A program made the position numbers and the translations under genes. The notes below the pieces were generated by a model. The model was not told the origin of the DNA, made no database searches, and saw only the letters and a list, made by a program, of their open reading frames with translations. Positions 16,925-25,109 of a DNA stretch of 64,000 bases are shown here, in pieces. The first letter of the stretch is position 1, and every line of letters begins with the position of its first letter. Source of the stretch: Serpens sp035497915 (lineage in GTDB: Bacteria; Pseudomonadota; Gammaproteobacteria; Pseudomonadales; Pseudomonadaceae). Location: NCBI RefSeq assembly GCF_035497915.1, contig NZ_DATJCS010000039.1:124001-188000 (forward strand), read 5' to 3'.

Positions 16925-17721
16925 GGCTGGTTCTCCTGCCAGGCGGGGGTGCGTTTCTCCAGGAAGGCGCTCAGGCCCTCCTGGCCTTCCGGGCTGGTGC
17001 GCAGGCGGGCGATGGCCTGTTCGGTGGTCTGGCGCAGTGCGGCGTCGTAATCGCCATCGCCCACTTCCAGCAGCAGCGCCTTGCAGGCCCTGAGCGCCTG
17101 CGGGCTGTTGAGCAGCAGGTTGTCGATCCAGTGCTCGAGGGCGGCGTCCAGCTCGCCGGCCGGGTAGGTCTCGGCGAGCAGGCCGAGCTCGCGGGCACGC
17201 TCGCCGTCGAAGCGCTCGGCGGTCAGCGCGTAGCGCCGCGCGGCGCGCTCGCCGATGGCCTTGACCACGAACGGGCTGATCACCGCCGGGGCCAGGCCGA
17301 TGCGAACTTCCGACAGGCAGAACAGCGCGTCGCGGGCGCCGATGGCCAGGTCGCAGCAGGCGATCAGCCCCAGCGCGCCGCCGAACGCCGCGCCCTGCAC
17401 CACGGCCAGGGTCGGCTGCGGCAGCTGGTGGAGGCGCTGCATCAGCTCGCCGAGCTGGTGGGCGTCGTCCAGGTTGGCCTGGTAGTCGAGCCGCGCCGAT
17501 TCGCGCATCCAGCCCAGGTCGGCGCCGGCGGAAAAGTGCTTGCCGCGCCCACGCAGCACCAGGAAGCGGATGCTCGCGTCATCCCCCACCTCGGCCAGCG
17601 CCGCGTTCAGTTCGGCGATCACCCGGGCGTCGAAGGCGTTGTTCTTGTCCGCGCGGTTCAGCCACAGGGTGGCCACGCCACGGGAATCTCGCTCGAGCTG
17701 GAGAGTGCTGAAATCAGTCAT
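16921..17721 (-). CDS. liuC: Methylglutaconyl-CoA hydratase
   Basis: A 266-residue enoyl-CoA hydratase/isomerase family enzyme. The oxyanion-hole segments are seen as HFSAGADLGWM and QGAAFGGALGLIACCD, and the LSEVRIGLAPAVISPFV segment covers the usual second acidic region. Position between liuB and liuD identifies it as the hydratase converting 3-methylglutaconyl-CoA to HMG-CoA. Its stop overlaps the liuD start by four bases. A 187-base gap containing repeats separates it from liuB. Confidence 0.94.
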   Translation of the reverse strand: MTDFSTLQLERDSRGVATLWLNRADKNNAFDARVIAELNAALAEVGDDASIRFLVLRGRGKHFSAGADLGWMRESARLDYQANLDDAHQLGELMQRLHQLPQPTLAVVQGAAFGGALGLIACCDLAIGARDALFCLSEVRIGLAPAVISPFVVKAIGERAARRYALTAERFDGERARELGLLAETYPAGELDAALEHWIDNLLLNSPQALRACKALLLEVGDGDYDAALRQTTEQAIARLRTSPEGQEGLSAFLEKRTPAWQENQP

Positions 17722-17802
17722 GTGAACTCCAACGGTAATGGTGCATAGGGCGGGTACAGTCCGTGCGTGGAACCTGGCACTCGCCCAGCCTGGCTGGCGC
17801 CT

Positions 17803-17905
17803 TTCCCCCTCTCCCCCGGCCCCTCTCCCGCAGGGGGAGAGGGGAGTCGAGCGTGCAGCTCCTCATACCCCCTCTCCCTTGACGGGAGAGGGCTGGGGAG
17901 AGGGT
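17803..17905. repeat. CCCTCTCCC-type intergenic palindromic repeat
   Basis: Several GC-rich inverted units are packed into about 100 bases: CCCCTCTCCC/GGGGGAGAGGGG near 17819-17843 and CCCTCTCCC/GGGAGAGGG near 17870-17892, followed by GGGGAGAGGG. Elements of this kind are scattered intergenic repeats in many Pseudomonas and related genomes. It lies inside the liu operon between liuB and liuC and would fold strongly in the mRNA. Confidence 0.75.
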
Positions 17906-17908
17906 GAT

Positions 17909-19516
17909 CTACATGCGGAACACGCCGAAGCGGGTCGGCTCGATCGGTGCGTTGAGCGCGGCGGACAGCGCCAGCGCCAGCACCTCGCGGGTCTGCGCCG
18001 GGTCGATCACGCCGTCGTCCCACAGCCGCGCGCTGGAGTAATAGGGATGCCCCTGGCGCTCGTACTGCTCGAGGATCGGCTGCTTGATGGCCGCCACCTC
18101 GTCGTCGCCGAGCACCTTGCCGGCGCGTTCGCTTTGTTCCTGCTTGACCTGGGCCAGCACCCCGGCGGCCTGTTCGCCGCCCATCACCGCGATGCGCGCG
18201 TTGGGCCACATCCACAGGAAACGCGGGTCGTAGGCGCGTCCGCACATGCCGTAGTTGCCGGCGCCGAAGCTGCCGCCGATCAGCACGGTGAACTTCGGCA
18301 CTTGGGCGCAGGCCACCGCGGTGACCAGCTTGGCGCCATGTTTGGCGATGCCCCCCGCTTCATACTTCTGCCCGACCATGAAGCCGGTGATGTTCTGCAG
18401 GAACAGCAGCGGCACGCCGCGCTGGCAGGCCAGCTCGATGAAGTGCGCGCCTTTCTGCGCCGCCTCGGAAAACAGGATGCCGTTGTTGGCGAGGATGGCG
18501 ATCGGGTAGCCGTTCAGGTGCGCGAAGCCGCAGACCAGCGTGGTGCCGAACAGCGCCTTGAATTCATCGAACTCGCTGCCGTCGACCAGGCGCGCGATCA
18601 CCTCGCGCACGTCGTAGGGCTGCTTGGCCTGCGCCGGGATCACCCCGTACAGCTCCTCGGCCGCGTACAGCGGCGCGCGCGGTGCGTGGCTCTGCAACTG
18701 GCCGAGCTTGCGCCAGTTGAGGTTGGCCACGCAGCGGCGGGCGAGGGCCAGCGCGTGTTCGTCGTTCTCGGCGTAGTGGTCGGCGACCCCGGAGGTCTTG
18801 CAGTGCACGTCGGCGCCGCCCAGCTCCTCGGCGGTCACCACCTCGCCGGTGGCGGCCTTCACCAGCGGCGGGCCGGCGAGGAAGATGGTCGCCTGGTTGC
18901 GCACCATGATGGTCTCGTCGGCCATCGCCGGCACATAGGCGCCGCCGGCGGTGCAGGAACCCATCACCACGGCGATCTGCGGAATGCCCAGGGCGCTCAT
19001 GTTGGCCTGGTTGAAGAAGATGCGGCCGAAGTGCTCGCGGTCGGGGAACACCTCGTCCTGGCGCGGCAGGTTGGCGCCGCCGGAGTCCACCAGGTAGATG
19101 CACGGCAGGCGGTTCTCGCGGGCGACGGTCTGCGCGCGCAGGTGCTTCTTCACCGTCAGCGGGTAGTAGGTGCCGCCTTTAACCGTGGCGTCGTTGGCGA
19201 TGATCATGCATTCGACGCCTTCGACGCGGCCGATGCCGGCGACCACGCCGGCGGCGGCGACGTCCTCGCCGTACACCTCGTGGGCGGCCAGCGGCGCCAG
19301 TTCGAGGAAGGCCGAGCCGGTGTCGAGCAGCGTATCGATGCGCTCGCGCACCAGCAGCTTGCCGCGCGACACATGGCGCTGCTGGGCGGACGCGCCGCCG
19401 CCTTCACTGACGCGGCCGAGCAGGGCGCGCAGCTCGTTCACCTGGTCGAGCATCGCCGCGCGGTTGGCGGCGAACTCCGGCGAGCGGGTATTGATCTGGG
19501 TGTGCAGGATGGCCAT
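17909..19516 (-). CDS. liuB: Methylcrotonyl-CoA carboxylase, carboxyltransferase beta subunit
   Basis: A 535-residue carboxyltransferase subunit. It has the two crotonase-like halves of the family, with glycine-rich CoA and carboxybiotin pockets such as DSGGANLPRQ, GSCTAGGAYVPAM and GGSFGAGNYGMCGRAYDPRF. With LiuD it forms the methylcrotonyl-CoA carboxylase. ATG at 19516 gives the standard MAILHTQINTRS start; the opening further upstream runs through a repeat. The gene is second in the liu operon, after liuA. Confidence 0.96.
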   Translation of the reverse strand: MAILHTQINTRSPEFAANRAAMLDQVNELRALLGRVSEGGGASAQQRHVSRGKLLVRERIDTLLDTGSAFLELAPLAAHEVYGEDVAAAGVVAGIGRVEGVECMIIANDATVKGGTYYPLTVKKHLRAQTVARENRLPCIYLVDSGGANLPRQDEVFPDREHFGRIFFNQANMSALGIPQIAVVMGSCTAGGAYVPAMADETIMVRNQATIFLAGPPLVKAATGEVVTAEELGGADVHCKTSGVADHYAENDEHALALARRCVANLNWRKLGQLQSHAPRAPLYAAEELYGVIPAQAKQPYDVREVIARLVDGSEFDEFKALFGTTLVCGFAHLNGYPIAILANNGILFSEAAQKGAHFIELACQRGVPLLFLQNITGFMVGQKYEAGGIAKHGAKLVTAVACAQVPKFTVLIGGSFGAGNYGMCGRAYDPRFLWMWPNARIAVMGGEQAAGVLAQVKQEQSERAGKVLGDDEVAAIKQPILEQYERQGHPYYSSARLWDDGVIDPAQTREVLALALSAALNAPIEPTRFGVFRM

Positions 19517-19567
19517 GGTTGGCTCCGGTTCATTCCATCGTGGATGGCGCTGCCATCCACCGGCTGC

Positions 19568-19634
19568 GGTGGAAAACGCTTTGCGGTTTTCCACCCTACG
19601 ACTGTTGATGCTGGGGGGCGTCTTCCACCCTACG
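19568..19634. repeat. GTAGGGTGGA-type repeat between liuA and liuB
   Basis: GGTGGAAAAC and GTTTTCCACC form a perfect 10-bp stem with an 8-base loop (19568-19595), and TTCCACCCTACG occurs twice (19589-19600 and 19623-19634). The same core CCACCCTACG or its inverse recurs at 34982-35014 and 62127-62156, so this is a dispersed family. Confidence 0.7.
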
Positions 19635-19636
19635 GC

Positions 19637-20800
19637 TCACTTGGATTCGTTGAACAGCTCGCGGCCGATCAACATGCGGCGGATCTCGCTGGTGCCGGCG
19701 CCGATCTCGTAGAGCTTGGCGTCGCGCAGCAGGCGGCCGGTGGGGAACTCGTTGATGTAGCCGTTGCCGCCGAGGATCTGGATCGCCTGCAGGGCCATCT
19801 GCGTGGCGTTCTCGGCGGTGTAGAGGATCACCCCGGCGGCGTCCTTGCGGGTGGTCTCGCCACGCTCGCAGGCCTGGGCCACCGCATACAGGTAGGCGCG
19901 GCTGGCGTTGAGCTGGGTGTACATGTCGGCCACTTTGCCCTGGATGAACTGGAACTCGCCGATGCTCTGGCCGAACTGCTTGCGGTCGTGGATGTAGGGC
20001 ACCACCACGTCGAGGCAGGCCTGCATGATCCCGGTCGGGCCGCCGGCCAGCACCACGCGCTCGTAGTCCAGGCCGCTCATCAGCACCTTCACCCCGCCGT
20101 TGAGCTGGCCGAGCACGTTCTCCTCCGGCACCTCGACGTCGTCGAAGAACAGCTCGCAGGTGTTCGAGCCGCGCATGCCCAGCTTGTCGAATTTGTTGCC
20201 GCGCGAGAAACCCTTCCAGTCGCGCTCGACGATGAACGCGGTGATGCCGTGCGCGCCCTTGTCCAGGTCGGTCTTGGCGTAGATCACGTAGGTGTTGGCA
20301 TCCGGGCCGTTGGTGATCCAGGTCTTGCTGCCGTTGAGCACGAAGCGGTCGCCCTTCCGGTCGGCGCGCAGCTTCATGGAGACCACGTCGGAACCGGCGT
20401 TCGGCTCGCTCATCGCCAGCGCGCCGATGTGTTCGCCGCTGATCAGTTTCGGCAGGTACCTGGCCTTCTGCGCGGCCGTGCCGTTGCGGTTGATCTGGTT
20501 GACGCACAGGTTGGAATGCGCGCCGTAGGAGAGGGCGACCGAGGCCGAAGCGCGGCTGATTTCCTCCATCGCCACCACGTGCGCCAGGTAGCCGAGGCCG
20601 GCGCCGCCGTATTCCTCGGAAACGGTCACGCCGAGCAGGCCCATCTCGCCGAACTTGCGCCACATGTCCGCAGGGAACAGGTTGTCCTGGTCTATGGCCG
20701 CTGCGCGCGGCGCCAGCTCGGCGGCGACGAAGGCCTGCACCTGTTCGCGCAGCATGTCGATGGTGTCGCCGAGTGCAAAGTTGAGGCTGGAATAGTTCAT
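19637..20800 (-). CDS. liuA: Isovaleryl-CoA dehydrogenase
   Basis: A 387-residue acyl-CoA dehydrogenase of the isovaleryl-CoA type. Family landmarks are EEYGGAGLGYLAHVVAMEE near 65, AMSEPNAGSDV with the FAD-contacting Ser/Glu region, NGSKTWITNGPDA, and GNGYINEFPTGRLLRDAKLYEIGAGTSE near the end. The usual C-terminal catalytic Glu of short-chain enzymes is Ala/Gly here (EIGAGTSE), as in isovaleryl-CoA dehydrogenases, which carry the base elsewhere. It makes 3-methylcrotonyl-CoA and feeds electrons to ETF. It is the first liu gene; a LiuR-like operator lies about 135 bases upstream. Confidence 0.96.
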   Translation of the reverse strand: MNYSSLNFALGDTIDMLREQVQAFVAAELAPRAAAIDQDNLFPADMWRKFGEMGLLGVTVSEEYGGAGLGYLAHVVAMEEISRASASVALSYGAHSNLCVNQINRNGTAAQKARYLPKLISGEHIGALAMSEPNAGSDVVSMKLRADRKGDRFVLNGSKTWITNGPDANTYVIYAKTDLDKGAHGITAFIVERDWKGFSRGNKFDKLGMRGSNTCELFFDDVEVPEENVLGQLNGGVKVLMSGLDYERVVLAGGPTGIMQACLDVVVPYIHDRKQFGQSIGEFQFIQGKVADMYTQLNASRAYLYAVAQACERGETTRKDAAGVILYTAENATQMALQAIQILGGNGYINEFPTGRLLRDAKLYEIGAGTSEIRRMLIGRELFNESK

Positions 20801-20934
20801 GGGGCACCTGCTGTCTTGTAGTTGTTCTATGTTCGGGTTGTTCCGCCATCGCGCCGGCGGCGATTGCGCCATCTTTTTCCGCCACCCCGGCCCGCTGTTC
20901 TTCGACTTTTGGAGCGGGTTGTCGGCTAATGACC

Positions 20935-20950
20935 TTTACGTTAACGTAAT
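20935..20950. promoter_or_regulatory. Candidate LiuR operator in the liuA/acyl-CoA ligase divergent promoter
   Basis: TTTACGTTAACGTAAT contains a perfect 14-bp palindrome (20936-20949). It overlaps two predicted -10 elements: minus strand TTGACA (20967-20972), 18-base spacer, TACGTT, for liuA; and plus strand TTGTCG (20919-20924), 17-base spacer, TAACGT, for the ligase gene. A related site (12 of 16 bases equal) precedes the ABC importer at 23470. The palindrome resembles the LiuR motif class described for proteobacteria, but binding is inferred. Confidence 0.65.
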
Positions 20951-21033
20951 CCTGCCCCTGGACAACTGTCAACACCACGGGGCCCCCTGGGAAGCAACGC
21001 CTCATAACAAACATAAGACTGAGGAAATTCGCC

Positions 21034-22716
21034 ATGAGTCTTCCGAGTTATACCTGCGGACCGCAGAGCAAACCCCTGTTGCCCATGACCATCGGCGCGG
21101 CCTTCGATCGCACCGTGGAGCGCTTTCCCCGGCGCGAGGCCCTGGTGGTACGCGATCAGCAACTGCGTTACACATGGGCGGAGCTGGCGCAGGCGGTGGA
21201 CCGTTGCGCACGCGGCTTGCTGGCGCTCGGCCTGCAGGCCGGCGAGCGGCTCGGGATCTGGTCGCCGAACAATGCCGAGTGGTGCATCACCCAGTTCGCC
21301 ACGGCGAAGATCGGCGTGGTGCTGGTCAACATCAACCCGGCCTACCGGCTCAGCGAACTGGAATACGCGCTCAAGCAGTCCGGCTGCCGCTGGCTGATCT
21401 GCGCCGATGCCTTCAAGACCTCCGACTACCACGCCATGCTCCACGAGCTGCTGCCGGAGCTGGAAAACGCGGCGCTCGGCGCGCTGCAGAGCCACATGCT
21501 GCCGGAGCTGCGCGGCGTGATCAGCCTGGGCCGCCAGCCGCTGGACGGCATGCTGCCCTGGCCGGCGCTGATGGAGATGGCCGAGCAGGTCGGCCCCGAG
21601 CAGCTGCGCCAGTGCGGCGAGCGCCTGCAGTTCGACGACCCCATCAACATCCAGTACACCTCCGGCACCACCGGCTTTCCCAAGGGCGCCACCCTCAGCC
21701 ACTACAACATCCTCAATAACGGCTACATGGTCGGCGAGAGCCTCAAGCTGACCGAGCACGACCGCCTGGTGATCCCGGTGCCGCTGTACCACTGCTTCGG
21801 CATGGTCATGGGCAACCTCGGTTGCGTCACCCACGGCACCACCATGATCTACCCGAGCGCGGCTTTCGAGCCGCTGGCGGCGCTGCAGGCCGCGGCCGAG
21901 GAAAAGGCCACCGGCATGTACGGCGTGCCGACCATGTTCATCGCCATGCTCGACCACCCGGAGCGCCAGTCGCTGGACCTCAGCAGCCTGCGCACCGGCA
22001 TCATGGCCGGCTCCACCTGCCCGATCGAGGTGATGAAGCGGGTCATCGACGACATGCACCTGGCCGAAATGCAGATCGCCTACGGCATGACCGAAACCAG
22101 CCCGGTGTCCACCCAGACCAGCGCCGACGACGACCTGGAGCGCCGGGTGACCAGCGTCGGCCGCACCCAGCCGCACCTGGAAAGCAAGATCGTCGACGAA
22201 CACGGCGCGGTGGTGCCGCGCGGGCAGATCGGCGAACTCTGCACGCGCGGCTACAGCGTGATGCTCGGCTACTGGAACAACCCGGACGCCACCCGCGAAG
22301 CCATCGACGGCGCGCGCTGGATGCACACCGGCGACCTGGCGGTGATGGACGACGAGGGCTACGTGAAGATCGTCGGCCGCAACAAGGACATGATCATTCG
22401 CGGCGGCGAGAACGTGTATCCGCGCGAGATCGAGGAATTCCTCTTCACCCATCCGGCGGTGGCCGACGTGCAGGTGATCGGCGTGCCGGACAGCAAGTAC
22501 GGCGAGGAGATCGTCGCCTGGGTCAAGCTGCACCCGGGTCATCAGGTCGAGTGCGAGACGCTGCGCGAGTTCTGCAAGGGGCGCATCGCCCACTACAAGA
22601 CGCCACGCCACATCAAGTTCGTCGATGACTTCCCGATGACCATCAGCGGCAAGGTGCAGAAGTTCCGCATGCGCGAGATCAGCGTGGTCGAGCTGGGCAT
22701 CAGCGAACAGCACTGA
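21034..22716 (+). CDS. Acyl-CoA synthetase (AMP-binding), branched/medium-chain type
   Basis: A 560-residue adenylate-forming ligase. The AMP signature YTSGTTGFPKGAT lies near 210, the A5-like YGMTETSPVS near 350, the TGD motif in HTGDLAVMD near 430 and the catalytic Lys in the C-terminal ISGKVQKF. It activates a carboxylic acid to its CoA ester at the cost of ATP. It is divergent from liuA and shares the candidate LiuR operator, so isovalerate, methylbutyrate or similar acids are likely substrates (inference); length and sequence do not fit acetoacetyl-CoA synthetase. ATG at 21034 follows GAGGAA by eight bases. Confidence 0.85.
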   Translation: MSLPSYTCGPQSKPLLPMTIGAAFDRTVERFPRREALVVRDQQLRYTWAELAQAVDRCARGLLALGLQAGERLGIWSPNNAEWCITQFATAKIGVVLVNINPAYRLSELEYALKQSGCRWLICADAFKTSDYHAMLHELLPELENAALGALQSHMLPELRGVISLGRQPLDGMLPWPALMEMAEQVGPEQLRQCGERLQFDDPINIQYTSGTTGFPKGATLSHYNILNNGYMVGESLKLTEHDRLVIPVPLYHCFGMVMGNLGCVTHGTTMIYPSAAFEPLAALQAAAEEKATGMYGVPTMFIAMLDHPERQSLDLSSLRTGIMAGSTCPIEVMKRVIDDMHLAEMQIAYGMTETSPVSTQTSADDDLERRVTSVGRTQPHLESKIVDEHGAVVPRGQIGELCTRGYSVMLGYWNNPDATREAIDGARWMHTGDLAVMDDEGYVKIVGRNKDMIIRGGENVYPREIEEFLFTHPAVADVQVIGVPDSKYGEEIVAWVKLHPGHQVECETLREFCKGRIAHYKTPRHIKFVDDFPMTISGKVQKFRMREISVVELGISEQH

Positions 22717-22722
22717 CCGGCA

Positions 22723-22744
22723 CTGGCCGGGCTCGCCCGGCCAG
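22723..22744 (+). terminator. Strong hairpin after the acyl-CoA ligase gene
   Basis: CTGGCCGGGC and GCCCGGCCAG form a perfect 10-bp stem with a two-base loop, seven bases past the stop. There is no T run, so it may be only an mRNA 3' stabiliser. Confidence 0.5.
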
Positions 22745-22783
22745 CAGGTTCAACGTCGATCCACTCCCACGGAGAGCTGCTCC

Positions 22784-23377
22784 ATGTCTCAGCCGATCAG
22801 TCGTTTTCCGCTGCCCGACAGCCTCGATGCACTGCCCGCCGACCTGCGCGAACGGATCCTCGCCGTGCAGGCAAAGGCCGGCTTCATCCCCAACGTGTTT
22901 CTCATGCTGGCCCATCGGCCGGCGGAGTTCCGCGCCTTCTTCGCCTACCACGACGCGCTGATGGAGCGCGCGTCCGACAGCCTGACCCAGGCCGAGAAGG
23001 AAATGATCGTGGTGGCGGTCAGCGCCGACCACGGCTGCCTGTACTGCGTGGTCGCCCACGGTGCGATCCTGCGCATCCTGGCCAAGGACGCGCAGCTGGC
23101 CGACCAGATCGCGGTCAACTACCGCACCGCGCCGATTTCCGAACGCCAGCGCACGATGCTGGATTTCGCCCTGCACCTGGCCGCCGGGCGCGGCGTGCTC
23201 GACGACACCTGGCAGGCGCGCCTGGAAGCACAGGGTTTCAGTCGCGACGACATCTGGGACATCGGCGCCATTGCCGCCCTGTTCGGGCTGTCCAACCGCC
23301 TGGTGTCCATGGCGCGCACGCCGCCCAATGACGAGTTCTACCTGCTGGGCCGCGTGCCCAGGGCGGTCGCCCGCTGA
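22784..23377 (+). CDS. AhpD-like / peroxidase-related carboxymuconolactone-decarboxylase-fold protein
   Basis: A 197-residue protein of the AhpD-like family. The active pattern Cys85-Leu-Tyr-Cys88 with His92 (HGCLYCVVAHG) matches the CxxC...H site of alkylhydroperoxidase D. A second helical repeat follows with TMLDFALHLA. Predicted to have disulfide-based peroxidase or thiol-redox activity in the cytoplasm. It sits 67 bases after the acyl-CoA ligase in the same direction, behind GGAGAG, and is probably in its operon. Why such an enzyme accompanies acyl-CoA metabolism is not clear from the sequence. Confidence 0.8.
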   Translation: MSQPISRFPLPDSLDALPADLRERILAVQAKAGFIPNVFLMLAHRPAEFRAFFAYHDALMERASDSLTQAEKEMIVVAVSADHGCLYCVVAHGAILRILAKDAQLADQIAVNYRTAPISERQRTMLDFALHLAAGRGVLDDTWQARLEAQGFSRDDIWDIGAIAALFGLSNRLVSMARTPPNDEFYLLGRVPRAVAR

Positions 23378-23469
23378 GAGCGGGGCGCAGTTCTCGACCT
23401 GATGCGTCATCTCCTGACCAATCAGTCGAGCGTTTGAAAATGCCGCTTGCTGGCCGCGGAAACCGGTTG

Positions 23470-23485
23470 TTATCGTTTACGTAAA
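23470..23485 (+). promoter_or_regulatory. Second candidate LiuR operator, upstream of the ABC importer operon
   Basis: TTATCGTTTACGTAAA agrees with the site at 20935 in 12 of 16 positions and contains the palindrome TTTACGTAAA. It overlaps a predicted -10 (TATCGT, 23471-23476) that follows TTGCTG (23447-23452) after 18 bases. The arrangement is the same as at the liuA promoter and suggests common control. Confidence 0.55.
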
Positions 23486-23539
23486 GGGCATCTGGCTGCG
23501 CCATAACCAACAACAACAATCAAGGTTAGAGGGCATCCC

Positions 23540-24310
23540 ATGGAATCGCAGTTCGTGCTGGAAACGCGCGGCCTGACCAAGGAGTTTCGCGGCTTCACCG
23601 CAGTGGACGCCGTGGATCTGCAAGTCCGTCAGGGGCACATCCATGCATTGATCGGCCCGAACGGGGCCGGCAAGACCACCGTGTTCAACCTGCTTACCAA
23701 GTTCCTCACGCCGACCCGTGGCGAGATCCTCTATCGCGGCAAGAACATCACCGCGATGAAGGCGAGCGAGATCGCCCGGCTCGGCCTGGTGCGCTCGTTC
23801 CAGATCTCCGCGGTGTTCGGCCACCTGAGCGTGCTGGAGAACGTGCGCGTCGCCCTGCAGCAGAAGCTGGGCACTTCCTACCAGTTCTGGAAATCCGAGC
23901 GCAGCCTGCACGCGCTCGACGAACAGGCCATGCAGCTGCTCGCCGAGGTGGACCTGGAATCCTTCGCCGACACCCTGGCCATCGAGCTGCCCTACGGCCG
24001 CAAGCGCGCGCTGGAGCTGGCCACCACCCTGGCGCTGGACCCCGTCGTGCTGCTGCTCGACGAGCCGACCCAGGGCATGGGCGGCGAAGACGTCGACATG
24101 GTGGTCGCCCTGGTGCGCCGCGCGGCCGTCAACCGCACGGTGCTGATGGTCGAGCACAACCTCAGCGTGGTCAGCCGCCTGTGCGACCGCATCACCGTGC
24201 TGGCGCGCGGTGCGGTGCTCGCCGAGGGCGACTACGACAGCGTTTCGGCCAACCCGCAGGTGCGCGAGGCCTACCTGGGCAGCGAAGCCGCCGTGGAGGC
24301 CCAGCCATGA
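23540..24310 (+). CDS. Liv-type ABC transporter ATP-binding protein (LivG class)
   Basis: A 256-residue ABC ATPase. Walker A is GPNGAGKTTV near 37, the Q-loop is RSFQISAVF, Walker B is VVLLLDEPTQG with the catalytic Glu, and the switch His is in MVEHNLS. The signature loop reads ELPYGRKRALELA rather than the LSYGQ or LSGGQ of most relatives, so its Gln is Arg. It powers the importer formed with the following four genes. The insertion between Q-loop and signature is usual for LivG proteins. A candidate LiuR operator lies 55 bases upstream. Its stop overlaps the next start by ATGA. Confidence 0.92.
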   Translation: MESQFVLETRGLTKEFRGFTAVDAVDLQVRQGHIHALIGPNGAGKTTVFNLLTKFLTPTRGEILYRGKNITAMKASEIARLGLVRSFQISAVFGHLSVLENVRVALQQKLGTSYQFWKSERSLHALDEQAMQLLAEVDLESFADTLAIELPYGRKRALELATTLALDPVVLLLDEPTQGMGGEDVDMVVALVRRAAVNRTVLMVEHNLSVVSRLCDRITVLARGAVLAEGDYDSVSANPQVREAYLGSEAAVEAQP

Positions 24311-25023
24311 AACCGACGGCCGAGCGTCATCAACTGCAGGTCAGCGACCTGCACGCCTTCTACGGCGAATCGCACATCCTGCACGGTGTCGATCTGGTGG
24401 TCGGGCGCGGCGAGCTGGTCACGCTGCTCGGGCGCAACGGCGCCGGGCGCACCACGACCCTGCGCGCCATCATGAACCTGGTCGGCCGGCGTACCGGCTC
24501 GATCCTGGTCAATGGCAACGAGACCATCGGCATGCCGGCCCACCAGATCCCGCGCCTGGGGGTCGGCTACTGTCCGGAGGAACGCGGCATCTTCGCCAGC
24601 CTGAGCGTCGAGGAAAACCTCCTGCTGCCGCCCACCGTGCGCAGCGGCGGCATGGGCCTGGACGAGCTCTACGAGATGTTCCCCAACCTCTACGAGCGCC
24701 GCTTCAGCCAGGGCACGCGGCTGTCCGGCGGCGAACAGCAGATGCTCGCCATGGCGCGCATCCTGCGCACCGGCGCCAACCTGCTGCTGCTCGACGAAAT
24801 CACCGAGGGCCTGGCGCCGGTGATCGTGCAGAAGCTCGGCGAGGTGCTGATCAAGCTCAAGCAGCGCGGGTTGACCATCGTGCTGGTGGAGCAGAACTTC
24901 CGCTTCGCCGCGCCGCTGGCCGACCGGCACTACGTGATGGAACACGGCCGCATCATCGAGGAGATCAAGGCGGCGGACCTGGACGCCAGAAAGGACTTTC
25001 TCAACAGTTGTCTGGGGGTGTGA
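24307..25023 (+). CDS. Liv-type ABC transporter ATP-binding protein (LivF class), atypical Walker A
   Basis: A 238-residue ABC ATPase. Walker A reads GRNGAGRTTT: the normally essential Lys is Arg, clear from the codons GGG CGC ACC near 24445. The signature LSGGEQQML and Walker B NLLLLDEITEG are intact, and the H-loop has Gln (LVEQN), as is common in LivF. Paired with the preceding LivG protein, the Arg-containing Walker A would face that protein's LPYGR loop, making one composite ATP site degenerate. The start overlaps the previous stop by four bases. Confidence 0.9.
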   Translation: MKPTAERHQLQVSDLHAFYGESHILHGVDLVVGRGELVTLLGRNGAGRTTTLRAIMNLVGRRTGSILVNGNETIGMPAHQIPRLGVGYCPEERGIFASLSVEENLLLPPTVRSGGMGLDELYEMFPNLYERRFSQGTRLSGGEQQMLAMARILRTGANLLLLDEITEGLAPVIVQKLGEVLIKLKQRGLTIVLVEQNFRFAAPLADRHYVMEHGRIIEEIKAADLDARKDFLNSCLGV

Positions 25024-25052
25024 CCCCTGCTTTCGACAAGGCAGGCAGCAAG

Positions 25053-25073
25053 CGGCCGCACGGGATGCGGCCG
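25053..25073 (+). other. Intergenic hairpin before the binding-protein gene
   Basis: CGGCCGCA and TGCGGCCG form an 8-bp stem with a five-base loop, between the LivF-type gene and the substrate-binding protein. It may protect or partly terminate the message; no T run follows. Confidence 0.45.
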
Positions 25074-25109
25074 GTAAAACAATAAAAACAATCGTGAGGG
25101 ATTTGAGCC

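Noticed and set aside
17909..19516. Propionyl-CoA carboxylase beta subunit
   Set aside because: Context with liuA, liuC, liuD and liuE identifies the methylcrotonyl-CoA enzyme.
17738..20821. Long plus-strand open frame antisense to liuB and liuA
   Set aside because: Same antisense artefact; liuA and liuB are unmistakable on the minus strand.
21034..22716. Acetoacetyl-CoA synthetase, which would fit the leucine end product
   Set aside because: The protein is about 90 residues too short for that family and resembles general medium-chain acyl-CoA ligases.
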